Shown here: piece by piece, positions 8,454 through 15,584 of the stretch | Layout: every line of letters begins with the position of its first letter | Numbering within the stretch: position 1 is the first letter of the stretch | Assembly: GCA_965279085.1 (NCBI GenBank) | Contig: OZ257149.1 | Span: 3,658,001 to 3,722,000, forward strand | Origin: UBA7672 sp965279085 | GTDB taxonomy: Bacteria > Pseudomonadota > Alphaproteobacteria > Caulobacterales > Hyphomonadaceae | Direction: 5' to 3' | DNA length: 64,000 nt | Translations under genes and position numbers: made by a program | The notes under the pieces: generated by a model | What the model saw: the letters and a program-made list of their open reading frames with translations, nothing else | Told to the model about the DNA's origin: nothing | Database searches by the model: none

Positions 8454-9797
8454 CTACCGTTTGTAAACCTTCCCGCCCTTCATCACGAAGTCCACCGACT
8501 CCAGCTCACGCACATTCGCGAGCGGATCGCCTCCGACAGCGATGATGTCCGCCGCCTTGCCGGCAGCAATCGATCCGATCTCCGCCGACAGGCTGAAGTG
8601 ATCCGCCGCGTTCACAGTCGCCGCCTGGATTGTCTGCAGCGGCGTCATGCCGGCCTTCACCATCAATGCGAATTCCTGCGCGTTGTCGCCGTGGGCGGAG
8701 ACGCCCGTGTCGGTGCCGAACGCGACCTTCACGCCCGCCGCGTGCATGCGGCGCAGCATGTCGAGCATCTTCGGCCCCGCCTCGCGCGCCTTGGCGACCT
8801 GCGGCGGCGTCAGGAAGGTGCCCGGCCGCTCCGCCTCGCGCGCCACGAAGTCGCCCGCGAGCAGCGTCGGCACCAGATAGGCGCCGTTCGCCTTGAACAG
8901 CCGCGCCGACTCCGCATCGGCATAGGTGCCGTGCTCGATGGAATCGCCGCCCGCCTTCAGGAAGGAGTTGATGCCGTCCGCGCCATGCGCGTGCGCGGTC
9001 ACCTTGCGGCCCATTGCGTGCGCCGCCTGCACGATGGCCTTCAGCTCCTCGTCGGTGAACTGCTGGCCGAGACCTGCGGCTGTCTGCGAGAGCACGCCGC
9101 CGGTCGCCGTGATCTTGATGATGTCCGCGCCGTCGCGAACGCGCTCGCGCGCCGCGCGGGCGCAGTCATCCGCGCCCGAGCATACACCCGGGCTGCGGAA
9201 CATGACCGCCAGCTCGCGCGGCATCCCGTTGGCATCGCCATGGCCGCCATGCACGCTGACGGCGCCCGCCGCCGCGATGATGCGCGGTCCCGGCACGACG
9301 CCACGGGCAATGCCGCTGCGCAGCGCGAGGATCGACTCCGACGGCCCGCCCAGGTCGGCCACCGTCGTGAAGCCTGCGTTCAGCGTCTTCAGCGCAAAGC
9401 CGGCCGCATCAATGGCGGCGTCTGACTCTGTCTTGAGAAAGCCGTTGAGGCGCGCGTCGGGCCCCTGCTCACTGGCAAGGTGCACATGGCTGTCGATCAG
9501 GCCCGGCAGCACGAACGCATTCTTGAGATCGACAACCTGGGCGCCATTCGCCGGCGTCGCATATCCCGCCGTGATGCTCACGATGCGCCCGCCGCGCACG
9601 AGTATCGACTGCTGCGTCAGCACGCGCCCGCTTGCCGGATCGGCCAGCACACGCCCCGCATGGATCAGAGTATCAGTCTGCGCTGCCGCCGCCGGCTGCT
9701 GCGGCGCCGGCGCTGCAATCGCCGACACACACGCCGCTGCAATCGCCGCAGCCGCCACCGCGCCAGCCAGTGCCATCCGTCCCTTGCGTAGCGTCAC
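8454..9797 (-). CDS. Exported amidohydrolase (imidazolonepropionase/Xaa-Pro dipeptidase-like)
   Basis: The 447-residue metal-dependent hydrolase starts at a GTG with a strong upstream GGGAGG, which supports that start. Residues 1-30 form a signal peptide (GRMALAGAVAAAAIAAACVS), so it acts in the periplasm or outside. The amidohydrolase barrel shows the metal-binding HxH (GLIDSHVHLA), the bridging lysine (IIKITATGG), HAHG, IEHGTY and the catalytic Asp in FGTDTG. It ends with a small beta-sandwich (GKAADIIAVGGDPLANV). Relatives include Xaa-Arg/Xaa-Pro dipeptidases and ergothioneine- or imidazolone-type hydrolases. The exact substrate cannot be named; dipeptides are the most likely. It converges on the preceding gene with four bases between stops. 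Confidence 0.9.
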   Translation of the reverse strand: MTLRKGRMALAGAVAAAAIAAACVSAIAAPAPQQPAAAAQTDTLIHAGRVLADPASGRVLTQQSILVRGGRIVSITAGYATPANGAQVVDLKNAFVLPGLIDSHVHLASEQGPDARLNGFLKTESDAAIDAAGFALKTLNAGFTTVADLGGPSESILALRSGIARGVVPGPRIIAAAGAVSVHGGHGDANGMPRELAVMFRSPGVCSGADDCARAARERVRDGADIIKITATGGVLSQTAAGLGQQFTDEELKAIVQAAHAMGRKVTAHAHGADGINSFLKAGGDSIEHGTYADAESARLFKANGAYLVPTLLAGDFVAREAERPGTFLTPPQVAKAREAGPKMLDMLRRMHAAGVKVAFGTDTGVSAHGDNAQEFALMVKAGMTPLQTIQAATVNAADHFSLSAEIGSIAAGKAADIIAVGGDPLANVRELESVDFVMKGGKVYKR

Positions 9798-9878
9798 GTC
9801 GTCCTCCCGGAATTGTCTTGAGCAAGACGTATCCCGTCCCCCGGAGAGGAGGGCAAGCCCGATGACGATATGGGGTAG

Positions 9879-10823
9879 CTAGCGCCCGCCGCGCAGCAAC
9901 TTGCGCGCATTCCGCGCCGTGCCGATGACGCTATGTGTCAGCGTGAAGCCGAGCGCGCGGTGCATCACGCCCAGAGCGCCGCCCTGCGTGACGCGGAAGC
10001 CCGGATCGAGTTCGCGGATCCACTTCACCACCGCCTTCGCCTCGCCGATGTGCGAAGCCGCAAAGCGATGCGCGAGACTCCACAACGGCCCGGTCATGGC
10101 TCGTCTCCGCCGCGCATCCAGCATGCCGCGCGACTCCAGCAGCTTCGCCGCCTTCTGGAACATCTTCAGTTCCTGCCAGTTCTGCACGACGCTCACCACG
10201 CCGCCCGGATACTGCAGCCGGTCGTTGGGATGGTGGCGGTGGATCAGGCAGGGCTCATCCACGATGGCGATGCGGGGCAGGGCAAGCGCGCACTCGATCA
10301 CGAACATCCGGTCGTCGCGATAGGCAAACTCCTGCCGGTGACGGATCGTCTTCAGGAAGTCCTTGCGGAACAGGTAGGCGGAATAGTGCGAGCTGTCGGC
10401 CTCGCCGAGCTGCTGCGCGATGAAGTCATCGCACCGCACCCACGGCAGCGTAATCTCCGTGCCCGCCGGCTCATGCCGTTCGATCTTGCCCGCGACGACG
10501 ATGTCCGCTTTTTCCGCGCGCGCCTTCGCAAGCTGGATGTCGTTCACTCCCGGCGGCAGCAGGTCGTCGGAATCGAGAAAGCGGATGAACTCCCCGCGCG
10601 CCATCTCGAAGCCGCGGTTCACCGCGTTGCACTTGCCCCAGTTGTCCTGGGTGACGGCGATGATGTCGCTCTGCGTCTTCAGCCAGTCGGATGTGCCATC
10701 CGAACTGCCGTCGTCGATGACGATGATCTCGTAGGCGCACCTGGTCGCCCGGCACGACGCGATTGCGTCCGGCAGGCTCCACAGCCGGTTGAAGGCCGGG
10801 ATGATGATGGAGACGTCGACCAT
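9879..10823 (-). CDS. GT2-family glycosyltransferase
   Basis: The GT-A fold enzyme has 314 residues from the ATG at 10823 (MVDVSIIIPAFNRLWSLPDA). Landmarks are IVIDDGSSDGTSDWL, NRGFEMARGEFIRFLD and the metal-binding DxD in FLDSDDLLPPG. After the catalytic domain comes a helical C-terminal part of about 100 residues that ends in a basic tail. The open frame reaches 10880, but the extra residues have no family support. It transfers a sugar from a nucleotide donor, probably to a surface glycan or lipid. It is a single gene, divergent from the next; sugar and acceptor are unknown. Confidence 0.88.
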   Translation of the reverse strand: MVDVSIIIPAFNRLWSLPDAIASCRATRCAYEIIVIDDGSSDGTSDWLKTQSDIIAVTQDNWGKCNAVNRGFEMARGEFIRFLDSDDLLPPGVNDIQLAKARAEKADIVVAGKIERHEPAGTEITLPWVRCDDFIAQQLGEADSSHYSAYLFRKDFLKTIRHRQEFAYRDDRMFVIECALALPRIAIVDEPCLIHRHHPNDRLQYPGGVVSVVQNWQELKMFQKAAKLLESRGMLDARRRRAMTGPLWSLAHRFAASHIGEAKAVVKWIRELDPGFRVTQGGALGVMHRALGFTLTHSVIGTARNARKLLRGGR

Positions 10824-10943
10824 GAGTACCCTGGTGACCGCTGCAGACAGCCGTCCTGTTGGATGCAAGCCCAGCGCCACGCCCAGCAGCTCCGGGCGTT
10901 TCTACGGTTAAGCGCGCCCGCGTTTACACCTGCTGAAACGCGC

Positions 10944-10978
10944 TTGACTAATCAGCTTTTCAATAGAAAGTGCTTTCT
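10944..10978 (+). promoter_or_regulatory. Possible promoter with a 14-bp palindrome upstream of the 11000 gene
   Basis: A TTGACT hexamer at 10944 is followed by an AT-rich stretch and the perfect inverted repeat AGAAAGTGCTTTCT at 10965-10978, 21 bases before the start codon. The region is notably AT-rich compared with its surroundings. The palindrome overlaps where a -10 element or transcription start would lie, so it could be an operator. No known regulator motif is recognised. Confidence 0.35.
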
Positions 10979-10999
10979 CACAAACTTGGGAGACAGATC

Positions 11000-11584
11000 A
11001 TGCGTTCCGTTCTCGCCGCTGCCCTTATCGCCGCCTCCCCACTCGCGCTCGCAACACCGGCATTCGCGCAGGGCGCCTACGATCCCGCGCCCCGCGTCGC
11101 CGCGCAGAAGGAAGCGATGAAGGCTCTCTCCTTCCTCGATGGCGAATGGCGCGGTCCGGCGAAAACGCTGCTCAACAACGGAAGCTGGCACGAACTCACG
11201 CAGACCGAACGCGTCGGCCCGATGCTCGACGGCACGGTGAAGGTGATTGAGGGCAGGGGCTACGAGGCCGATGGAACGGTCTCTTTCAACGCCTTCGCGG
11301 TCATCTCCTACAATCCGGACAGCAAGACGTATGCGATGCGCTCGTATGCGTCCGGCCGTCAGGGCGACTATCCCTTGTGGCCCACCGCCGATGGTTTCCG
11401 ATGGGAAATCCAGGCCGGCCCCAACATGAAGATCGAGTACGTGGCCACGGTGAAGGACGGCGCGTGGACCGAGATCGGTCACCGCATCGCGAAGGACGGC
11501 CAGCCGGTGAAGTTCATCGAATTCACGGTGAAGCGCCTCGGCGACTCGGCGTGGCCAGCCGCCGGTGTCATCCCGAAGGGCTGA
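11000..11584 (+). CDS. Exported DUF1579-like protein
   Basis: The 194-residue protein starts at the ATG at 11000, chosen because GGGAGA lies just upstream and the signal peptide (RSVLAAALIAASPLALATPA, cleavage after AFA) begins there. The mature part opens with a helix and then LSFLDGEWRGPA, a motif typical of small lipocalin-like beta-barrels of the DUF1579/THAP4-like type, continuing with alternating beta strands (AMRSYASGRQGDYPLWPTAD). Such proteins may bind a small ligand. No metal or catalytic residues are identified. It is a single gene, followed by the long regulatory region of nrdA. Confidence 0.7.
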   Translation: MRSVLAAALIAASPLALATPAFAQGAYDPAPRVAAQKEAMKALSFLDGEWRGPAKTLLNNGSWHELTQTERVGPMLDGTVKVIEGRGYEADGTVSFNAFAVISYNPDSKTYAMRSYASGRQGDYPLWPTADGFRWEIQAGPNMKIEYVATVKDGAWTEIGHRIAKDGQPVKFIEFTVKRLGDSAWPAAGVIPKG

Positions 11585-11902
11585 TTCAGCTTCGAATCCA
11601 CTGGAATTGCGCGGATCGACCGGGCGTCCCAGGCCTGTGGAAGCTATGTTTCCAGGAGGTCCGGGACTGCCCGAGTCGACCGGCGAGGGGGCGTATGCGA
11701 TGCCAATGGTTAACGGGGATTAAATCCCCTAATTTCTCTTCCGTGGATAAGCGAAAAGATTCCCGTCCCGGGTGTGTTGACGGTCCATTAGGGTTGTGAC
11801 GACACTATATGTAGCGTCGGGGCTGGCGCGGGATACCAATCCGTTGGGTTTCGCCGGTTCTGGCCGAGATTAACCATTTTTGGCCTCTTACGAGAGATTT
11901 CG
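11585..11902. other. 318-bp regulatory intergenic region upstream of nrdA
   Basis: No gene is seen here. The stretch carries four GANTC sites (11583, 11594, 11673, 11758), a perfect inverted repeat GGGGATT/AATCCCC at 11715-11729 followed by a T-rich stretch that may end the upstream transcript, a TTAA-N6-TTAA pair at 11710-11723, a NrdR-like box pair at 11802-11849, and TTAACCAT at 11870-11877. The TTAA motifs resemble CtrA sites of Caulobacter, but the N6 spacing is one short of the consensus N7. Confidence 0.6.
11802..11849 (+). promoter_or_regulatory. NrdR-box pair upstream of nrdA
   Basis: ACACTATATGTAGCGT at 11802-11817 matches the NrdR consensus aCaCwAtATaTwGtgt at 14 of 16 positions. 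A weaker copy at 11834-11849 (CAAT and GTTG arms around a GC core) matches at 9 of 16 and is exactly 32 bases downstream, about three helical turns, the usual phasing of paired NrdR boxes. NrdR is the ATP/dATP-sensing repressor of ribonucleotide reductase genes. The strong box is convincing; the second is suggestive. Confidence 0.75.
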
Positions 11903-13771
11903 ATGTCCGCAGAAGCCGCCACCGTCGAGGAAAAGACCGCCGCCCGCCGTGGGAAGCCCAAGGCGCAGGCCAACCTTCGCGTTGTTTCCGGGGTCCAGAT
12001 CGACCCCTCGCGTGACGCCCTCCTGACCGATTTCGGCAAGAAGACGCTCGACGACCGCTATGTGCTCCCGGGCGAGAGCTACCAGCAGATGTTCGCCCGA
12101 GTCGCCACGGCCTACGCTGACGCCGATGATGTCGGACATGCGCAACGGATTTACGACTACATCTCGAAGCTCTGGTTCATGCCGGCCACCCCCGTCCTCT
12201 CGAACGGCGGCGCCGATCGCGGCCTGCCGATCTCCTGCTTCCTGAACGGCGTCTCCGACTCGCTCGACGGCATCGTCGAGACCTGGAACGAGAACGTCTG
12301 GCTCGCCTCCAACGGCGGCGGCATCGGCACCTACTGGGGCGAAGTCCGCTCGATCGGCGAGAAGGTCGGCCAGAACGGGCAGACGTCCGGGATCATCCCC
12401 TTCATCCGCGTGATGGATTCGCTCACCCTCGCGATCTCGCAGGGCTCGCTGCGCCGTGGCTCGGCCGCCTGCTATCTCGACATCTTCCACCCGGAGATCG
12501 AGGAGTTCCTCGAAATCCGCAAAGCCGCGGGCGACTTCAACCGCAAGTCGCTGAACCTCCACCACGGCATCAACATCACCGACGAGTTCATGGAAGCCGT
12601 CCGCCAGGACGCGCCGTTCCAGCTCAAGTCGCCGAAGACCGGTGAAGTGAAGAAAGAGGTTTCCGCCCGCAAGCTCTGGCAGAAGATCCTCGAACTCCGC
12701 ATGGCCACGGGCGAGCCCTACCTGCTGTTCACCGACACCGTGAACAACGCGATGCCGGCGCACCAGAAACAGCTGGGCTTCAAGGTTCGCCAGTCGAACC
12801 TGTGCTCGGAAATCATGCTCCACACGGGCCTCGACCATCTCGGCCAGGACCGCACGGCGGTCTGCTGTCTCTCTTCGGTCAACGCCGAGAAATTCCTGGA
12901 GTGGAAGAGCAACGAGATGTTCCTCGAGGACATCTACCGCTTCCTCGACAACGTGCTCGAAGACTTCATCAAGCGCGCCCCGCCGGAAATGCACCGCGCC
13001 GTCTACTCGGCCAAGCGCGAGCGTTCGGTCGGTCTCGGCCTGATGGGCTTCCACTCCTTCCTGCAGTCGCAGGGCGTGGCGATGGAATCGGCCACGGCGA
13101 AGGCCTGGAACAACGTCATGTTCAAACACCTGCGCCGCGGCTCGGACGCGGCGTCGGTCAAACTCGCAAAAGAGCGGGGCGCCTGCCCGGATGCGGAAGA
13201 TTGCGGCGTCATGGCCCGCTTCTCCCACAAGCTCGCGATCGCGCCGACGGCGTCGATCTCGATTATCTGCGGCGGCACGTCGGCCGGCATCGAGCCGATC
13301 CCGGCGAACATCTACACGCACAAGACCCTGTCGGGCTCGTTCTCGGTCAAGAACCCCTTCCTCGAAGCGGTTCTGGAAAAGACCGACCACAACACGCCGG
13401 GCATCTGGGCCTCGATCCTCGAGCACGAGGGTTCGGTCCAGCACCTCGACTTCCTCACGGAGCAGGAAAAGCTCGTCTTCCGCACCGCCTTCGAGATCGA
13501 CCAGCGCTGGGTGATCGAGCTTGCGGCCGACCGCACGCCCTACATCTGCCAGGGCCAGTCCCTTAACCTCTTCCTCGCGGCCGACATCGATAAGTGGGAC
13601 CTCCACATGCTGCACTGGACGGCGTGGGAGAAGGGTCTGAAGTCTCTTTACTATTGCCGCTCCAAATCGATCCAGCGCGCGGGATTTGCCGGATCCGAGA
13701 AGAGCGAGAAGGTCGCGATGGACATGGGTAAGGGCCAGACCGACTACGACGAATGCCTCGCCTGCCAGTAG
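11903..13771 (+). CDS. nrdA: Ribonucleoside-diphosphate reductase class I, alpha subunit
   Basis: This large subunit reduces ribonucleotides to deoxyribonucleotides with the beta subunit encoded at 15585. The 622 residues contain the active-site set: Cys112 (GLPISCFLNG), the NLCSE motif at 299-303 with thiyl Cys301 and Glu303, CCLSSVN, and the C-terminal redox pair in DYDECLACQ. It is shorter than the 761-residue E. coli NrdA: the N-terminal ATP-cone that senses dATP is missing, replaced by a basic leader of about 30 residues (TAARRGKPKAQANLRV). Overall activity control by dATP through that site is therefore not expected, which makes the NrdR boxes more important. It is a single-gene unit with its own terminator. 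Confidence 0.96.
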   Translation: MSAEAATVEEKTAARRGKPKAQANLRVVSGVQIDPSRDALLTDFGKKTLDDRYVLPGESYQQMFARVATAYADADDVGHAQRIYDYISKLWFMPATPVLSNGGADRGLPISCFLNGVSDSLDGIVETWNENVWLASNGGGIGTYWGEVRSIGEKVGQNGQTSGIIPFIRVMDSLTLAISQGSLRRGSAACYLDIFHPEIEEFLEIRKAAGDFNRKSLNLHHGINITDEFMEAVRQDAPFQLKSPKTGEVKKEVSARKLWQKILELRMATGEPYLLFTDTVNNAMPAHQKQLGFKVRQSNLCSEIMLHTGLDHLGQDRTAVCCLSSVNAEKFLEWKSNEMFLEDIYRFLDNVLEDFIKRAPPEMHRAVYSAKRERSVGLGLMGFHSFLQSQGVAMESATAKAWNNVMFKHLRRGSDAASVKLAKERGACPDAEDCGVMARFSHKLAIAPTASISIICGGTSAGIEPIPANIYTHKTLSGSFSVKNPFLEAVLEKTDHNTPGIWASILEHEGSVQHLDFLTEQEKLVFRTAFEIDQRWVIELAADRTPYICQGQSLNLFLAADIDKWDLHMLHWTAWEKGLKSLYYCRSKSIQRAGFAGSEKSEKVAMDMGKGQTDYDECLACQ

Positions 13772-13800
13772 AATCGGCGATTTGCTGCGCTGCACACGTG

Positions 13801-13828
13801 AAAGGCGGTCCAAACGGGCCGCCTTTTG
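13801..13828 (+). terminator. Intrinsic terminator of nrdA
   Basis: AAAGGCGGTCC and GGGCCGCCTTTT form an 11-bp stem (one G-T pair) with a 4-base loop and a T run, 29 bases after the nrdA stop. Confidence 0.85.
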
Positions 13829-14005
13829 CATGTTGATGGGTAATGCGGGCGGGTTGTCCGGGAGGCATTTCTCCCTTAACCTTCCGGCAGGGTAGATGAA
13901 CGATTTCTACCAAGGCGGGAACAGATTTCGACCAAAGTCGTTATCGCTTTGGTAACGTGCTGAGACCAACCTCGGTGGCATCAGTGTCTGGGACGAGCAG
14001 TTAAA

Positions 14006-14758
14006 ATGATTGCCAGTCTAGCAGGAAGCTTCGTCGTAATGTCGTGCCTCGGTTGCGCGACGCCCCCAACCGATTCCGAAGCCATCGTGCTCGAAATCGG
14101 TCCGGTCGACGGTCCTCAATCCTTCTCGCAGGGCGATGCGCCTCGCGACATGATTTTCTCCCAACCCACGCAGCCCGAAACCGGCCTGCCGCTCCGGGTT
14201 GGCAATGATTTCAGCCCCGGCAACTTCTCCAGCCCGCTGACTGCCTCGCGTTTCGAGGCACTGGATCTCGCGACCCCGATGCCCGTCCGCTCCATGCAGG
14301 GCGATCGCTGGAGCGCGGAAATCTCCTTCGCCGCCTCGGCCGAAAGCACTGGCCTCGGCCTCGACATGTCGTTCACGCCCCGCGCCCAGCTCGAGCGCAA
14401 CCGGGCAGGTAACAACGTGGCCCGCACAGGCGCTGAATTCCGCCTCGGTACGAACCTCGTGGATCGCGACCTTCGCGGGAAGAGCGCTGCCGCTCCGTCG
14501 TGGTACTTCTTCGTCGGCGCCGACAACGAAGCGCTGGTCTGGAACGTCGCTGACAAGCGCGCCATGGACGGCGCGTCCCTCCGCGATCAGGCCACCGTCG
14601 GCGATCTTCAGGCCGGCATCGCATGGACGACGGGCCAGGGCGCCCAGATGTCCCTCGGCCTTGTCGAGCGCGAGCTGACCTTCAACGACATCGGCGGCAA
14701 CCAGGACATCGAGATGCGCGAACGCTTCGCCGCGTTCAGCTACACGCTGCACCACTAG
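14006..14758 (+). CDS. Putative outer-membrane beta-barrel or lipoprotein, unknown function
   Basis: The 250-residue protein starts with a hydrophobic leader and two cysteines (VVMSCLGCATPP) that could be a lipobox. Then come about 60 residues of low-complexity linker rich in Pro, Ser and Gln. From about residue 100 the chain alternates polar and hydrophobic residues like outer-membrane beta strands (WSAEISFAASAESTGLGLDM, WYFFVGADNEALVW, AGIAWTTGQGAQMSLGLVER) and it ends in FAAFSYTLHH, with an aromatic close to the end. It resembles small barrel proteins of the DUF2219/LpxR kind, but I cannot confirm catalytic residues, so only the likely location is offered. It has its own terminator and lies between nrdA and nrdB. 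Confidence 0.65.
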   Translation: MIASLAGSFVVMSCLGCATPPTDSEAIVLEIGPVDGPQSFSQGDAPRDMIFSQPTQPETGLPLRVGNDFSPGNFSSPLTASRFEALDLATPMPVRSMQGDRWSAEISFAASAESTGLGLDMSFTPRAQLERNRAGNNVARTGAEFRLGTNLVDRDLRGKSAAAPSWYFFVGADNEALVWNVADKRAMDGASLRDQATVGDLQAGIAWTTGQGAQMSLGLVERELTFNDIGGNQDIEMRERFAAFSYTLHH

Positions 14759-14781
14759 GTCCGCCTCAATCGAATTTCCCG

Positions 14782-14813
14782 AAAGGCCCGCTGGAAACAG
14801 CGGGCCTTTTGAT
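14782..14813 (+). terminator. Intrinsic terminator
   Basis: AAAGGCCCGCTG, GAAA tetraloop, CAGCGGGCCTTTT: a 12-bp perfect stem with a T tract, 23 bases after the stop of the 14006 gene. Confidence 0.92.
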
Positions 14814-14832
14814 TTCTCCAGACCCGCCGGCG

Positions 14833-14898
14833 CCTTTCTTCTCCGCCGAAGGCGGGGCAAGTGGATCGCAACGTCTTGGTCGCGAGACGGTGGGGGCC
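14833..14898 (+). repeat. Dispersed intergenic repeat, copy A
   Basis: The segment has a CCGCC...GGCGGGG hairpin, then GTGGATCGC and CGCGAGACGGTGGGGGC. The same order of blocks occurs at 39433-39496. This is the kind of short dispersed GC-rich repeat common between genes of Caulobacterales and sphingomonads. Copy A is more degenerate than copy B. Confidence 0.75.
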
Positions 14899-15501
14899 AT
14901 AGCTCCTTCAGTGTGGACGCCGAAACACGTGGGCCATCCCAAGGACGCGGACCTTCAGGTCCGCGTTCCCCGCGAACGCGGGGATCCAGGGCTGACGCCA
15001 AGTCTTGTTCCGTCCCGAAGCTTCAACTCCGTGCAAGCCTCACCGCCATCCCTGGACCCCCCTTTCGCGGGGGACACGGCAGACAGACTTCGCCCAATCC
15101 CGCGGAATCCAGACGCGCTTCGCGGAAACTTTCGCCAACACTTCCAATGCTCTGACGATTCCAAAGTGGAGGATCTGGATCCACCAACCCAACACGCGCT
15201 CATCTGGCCGCATACTCGCCTACGCCACGGTGGAGAGCCCAGGCGAACCAACGGTCCGGATTTTCCGAATCCGAATCCGGCGAATCGGAAAAACCCGGCC
15301 CATCCGAATTTTCCGGATCCGGCGAATTTCTCCAGGGCGATCGATCCGGATTTCCCGGTTTCCTGGCGCCGCCGGGCTCGCCCATGCCCTCCACCGCGAC
15401 CATTTCGTTGTGGATGTTCCGGCATGCCGCACTGGCCACACCCGATGGTTGTGGGAGACTCGCGTGCTGGGCGGCGAAGTAAGGAAAAATCAACCGTACT
15501 T

Positions 15502-15549
15502 CGTCAATATATAGTTCTTGTGACGGGTCCGAGCCCCCAGATATGGTGG
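15502..15549 (+). promoter_or_regulatory. NrdR-box pair upstream of nrdB
   Basis: The core CAATATATAGT within 15502-15517 fits the NrdR consensus core CwAtATaTwGt exactly (11 of 16 over the whole box). A second site at 15534-15549, with AGATATGG in the core, fits at 10 of 16 and is again 32 bases downstream, the same spacing as in front of nrdA. Both sites are within 85 bases of the nrdB start. Confidence 0.68.
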
Positions 15550-15584
15550 CCGACCGTGTTACCGGAATGGCTGGGAGAATACGC

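Larger units (their letters stand above)
14814..15584. other. Repeat-rich 0.77-kb spacer upstream of nrdB, no gene
   Basis: No convincing gene is present. From left to right it holds repeat copy A; the hairpins GCGGACC-TTCA-GGTCCGC and CCCCGCG-AA-CGCGGGG around 14945-14985; a CTGGACCCCC...GGGGGAC hairpin near 15052-15075; and a stretch at 15255-15358 with three degenerate copies of TCCGGATTTTCC or TCCGAATTTTCC (at 15255, 15303 and 15344) mixed with ATCCGGCGAAT. The frames through the last stretch encode only Arg/Ile-rich repeats. The final 90 bases hold the NrdR-like boxes of nrdB. Confidence 0.6.

Noticed and set aside
11888..13831. 647-residue minus-strand open frame opposite nrdA
   Set aside because: Antisense shadow of the well-supported nrdA, with no recognisable domain.
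15005..15514. 169-residue Arg/Ile-rich plus-strand frame
   Set aside because: It reads through the degenerate nucleotide repeats at 15255-15358, giving artificial repeats such as RIFRIRRI; there is no ribosome-binding site.
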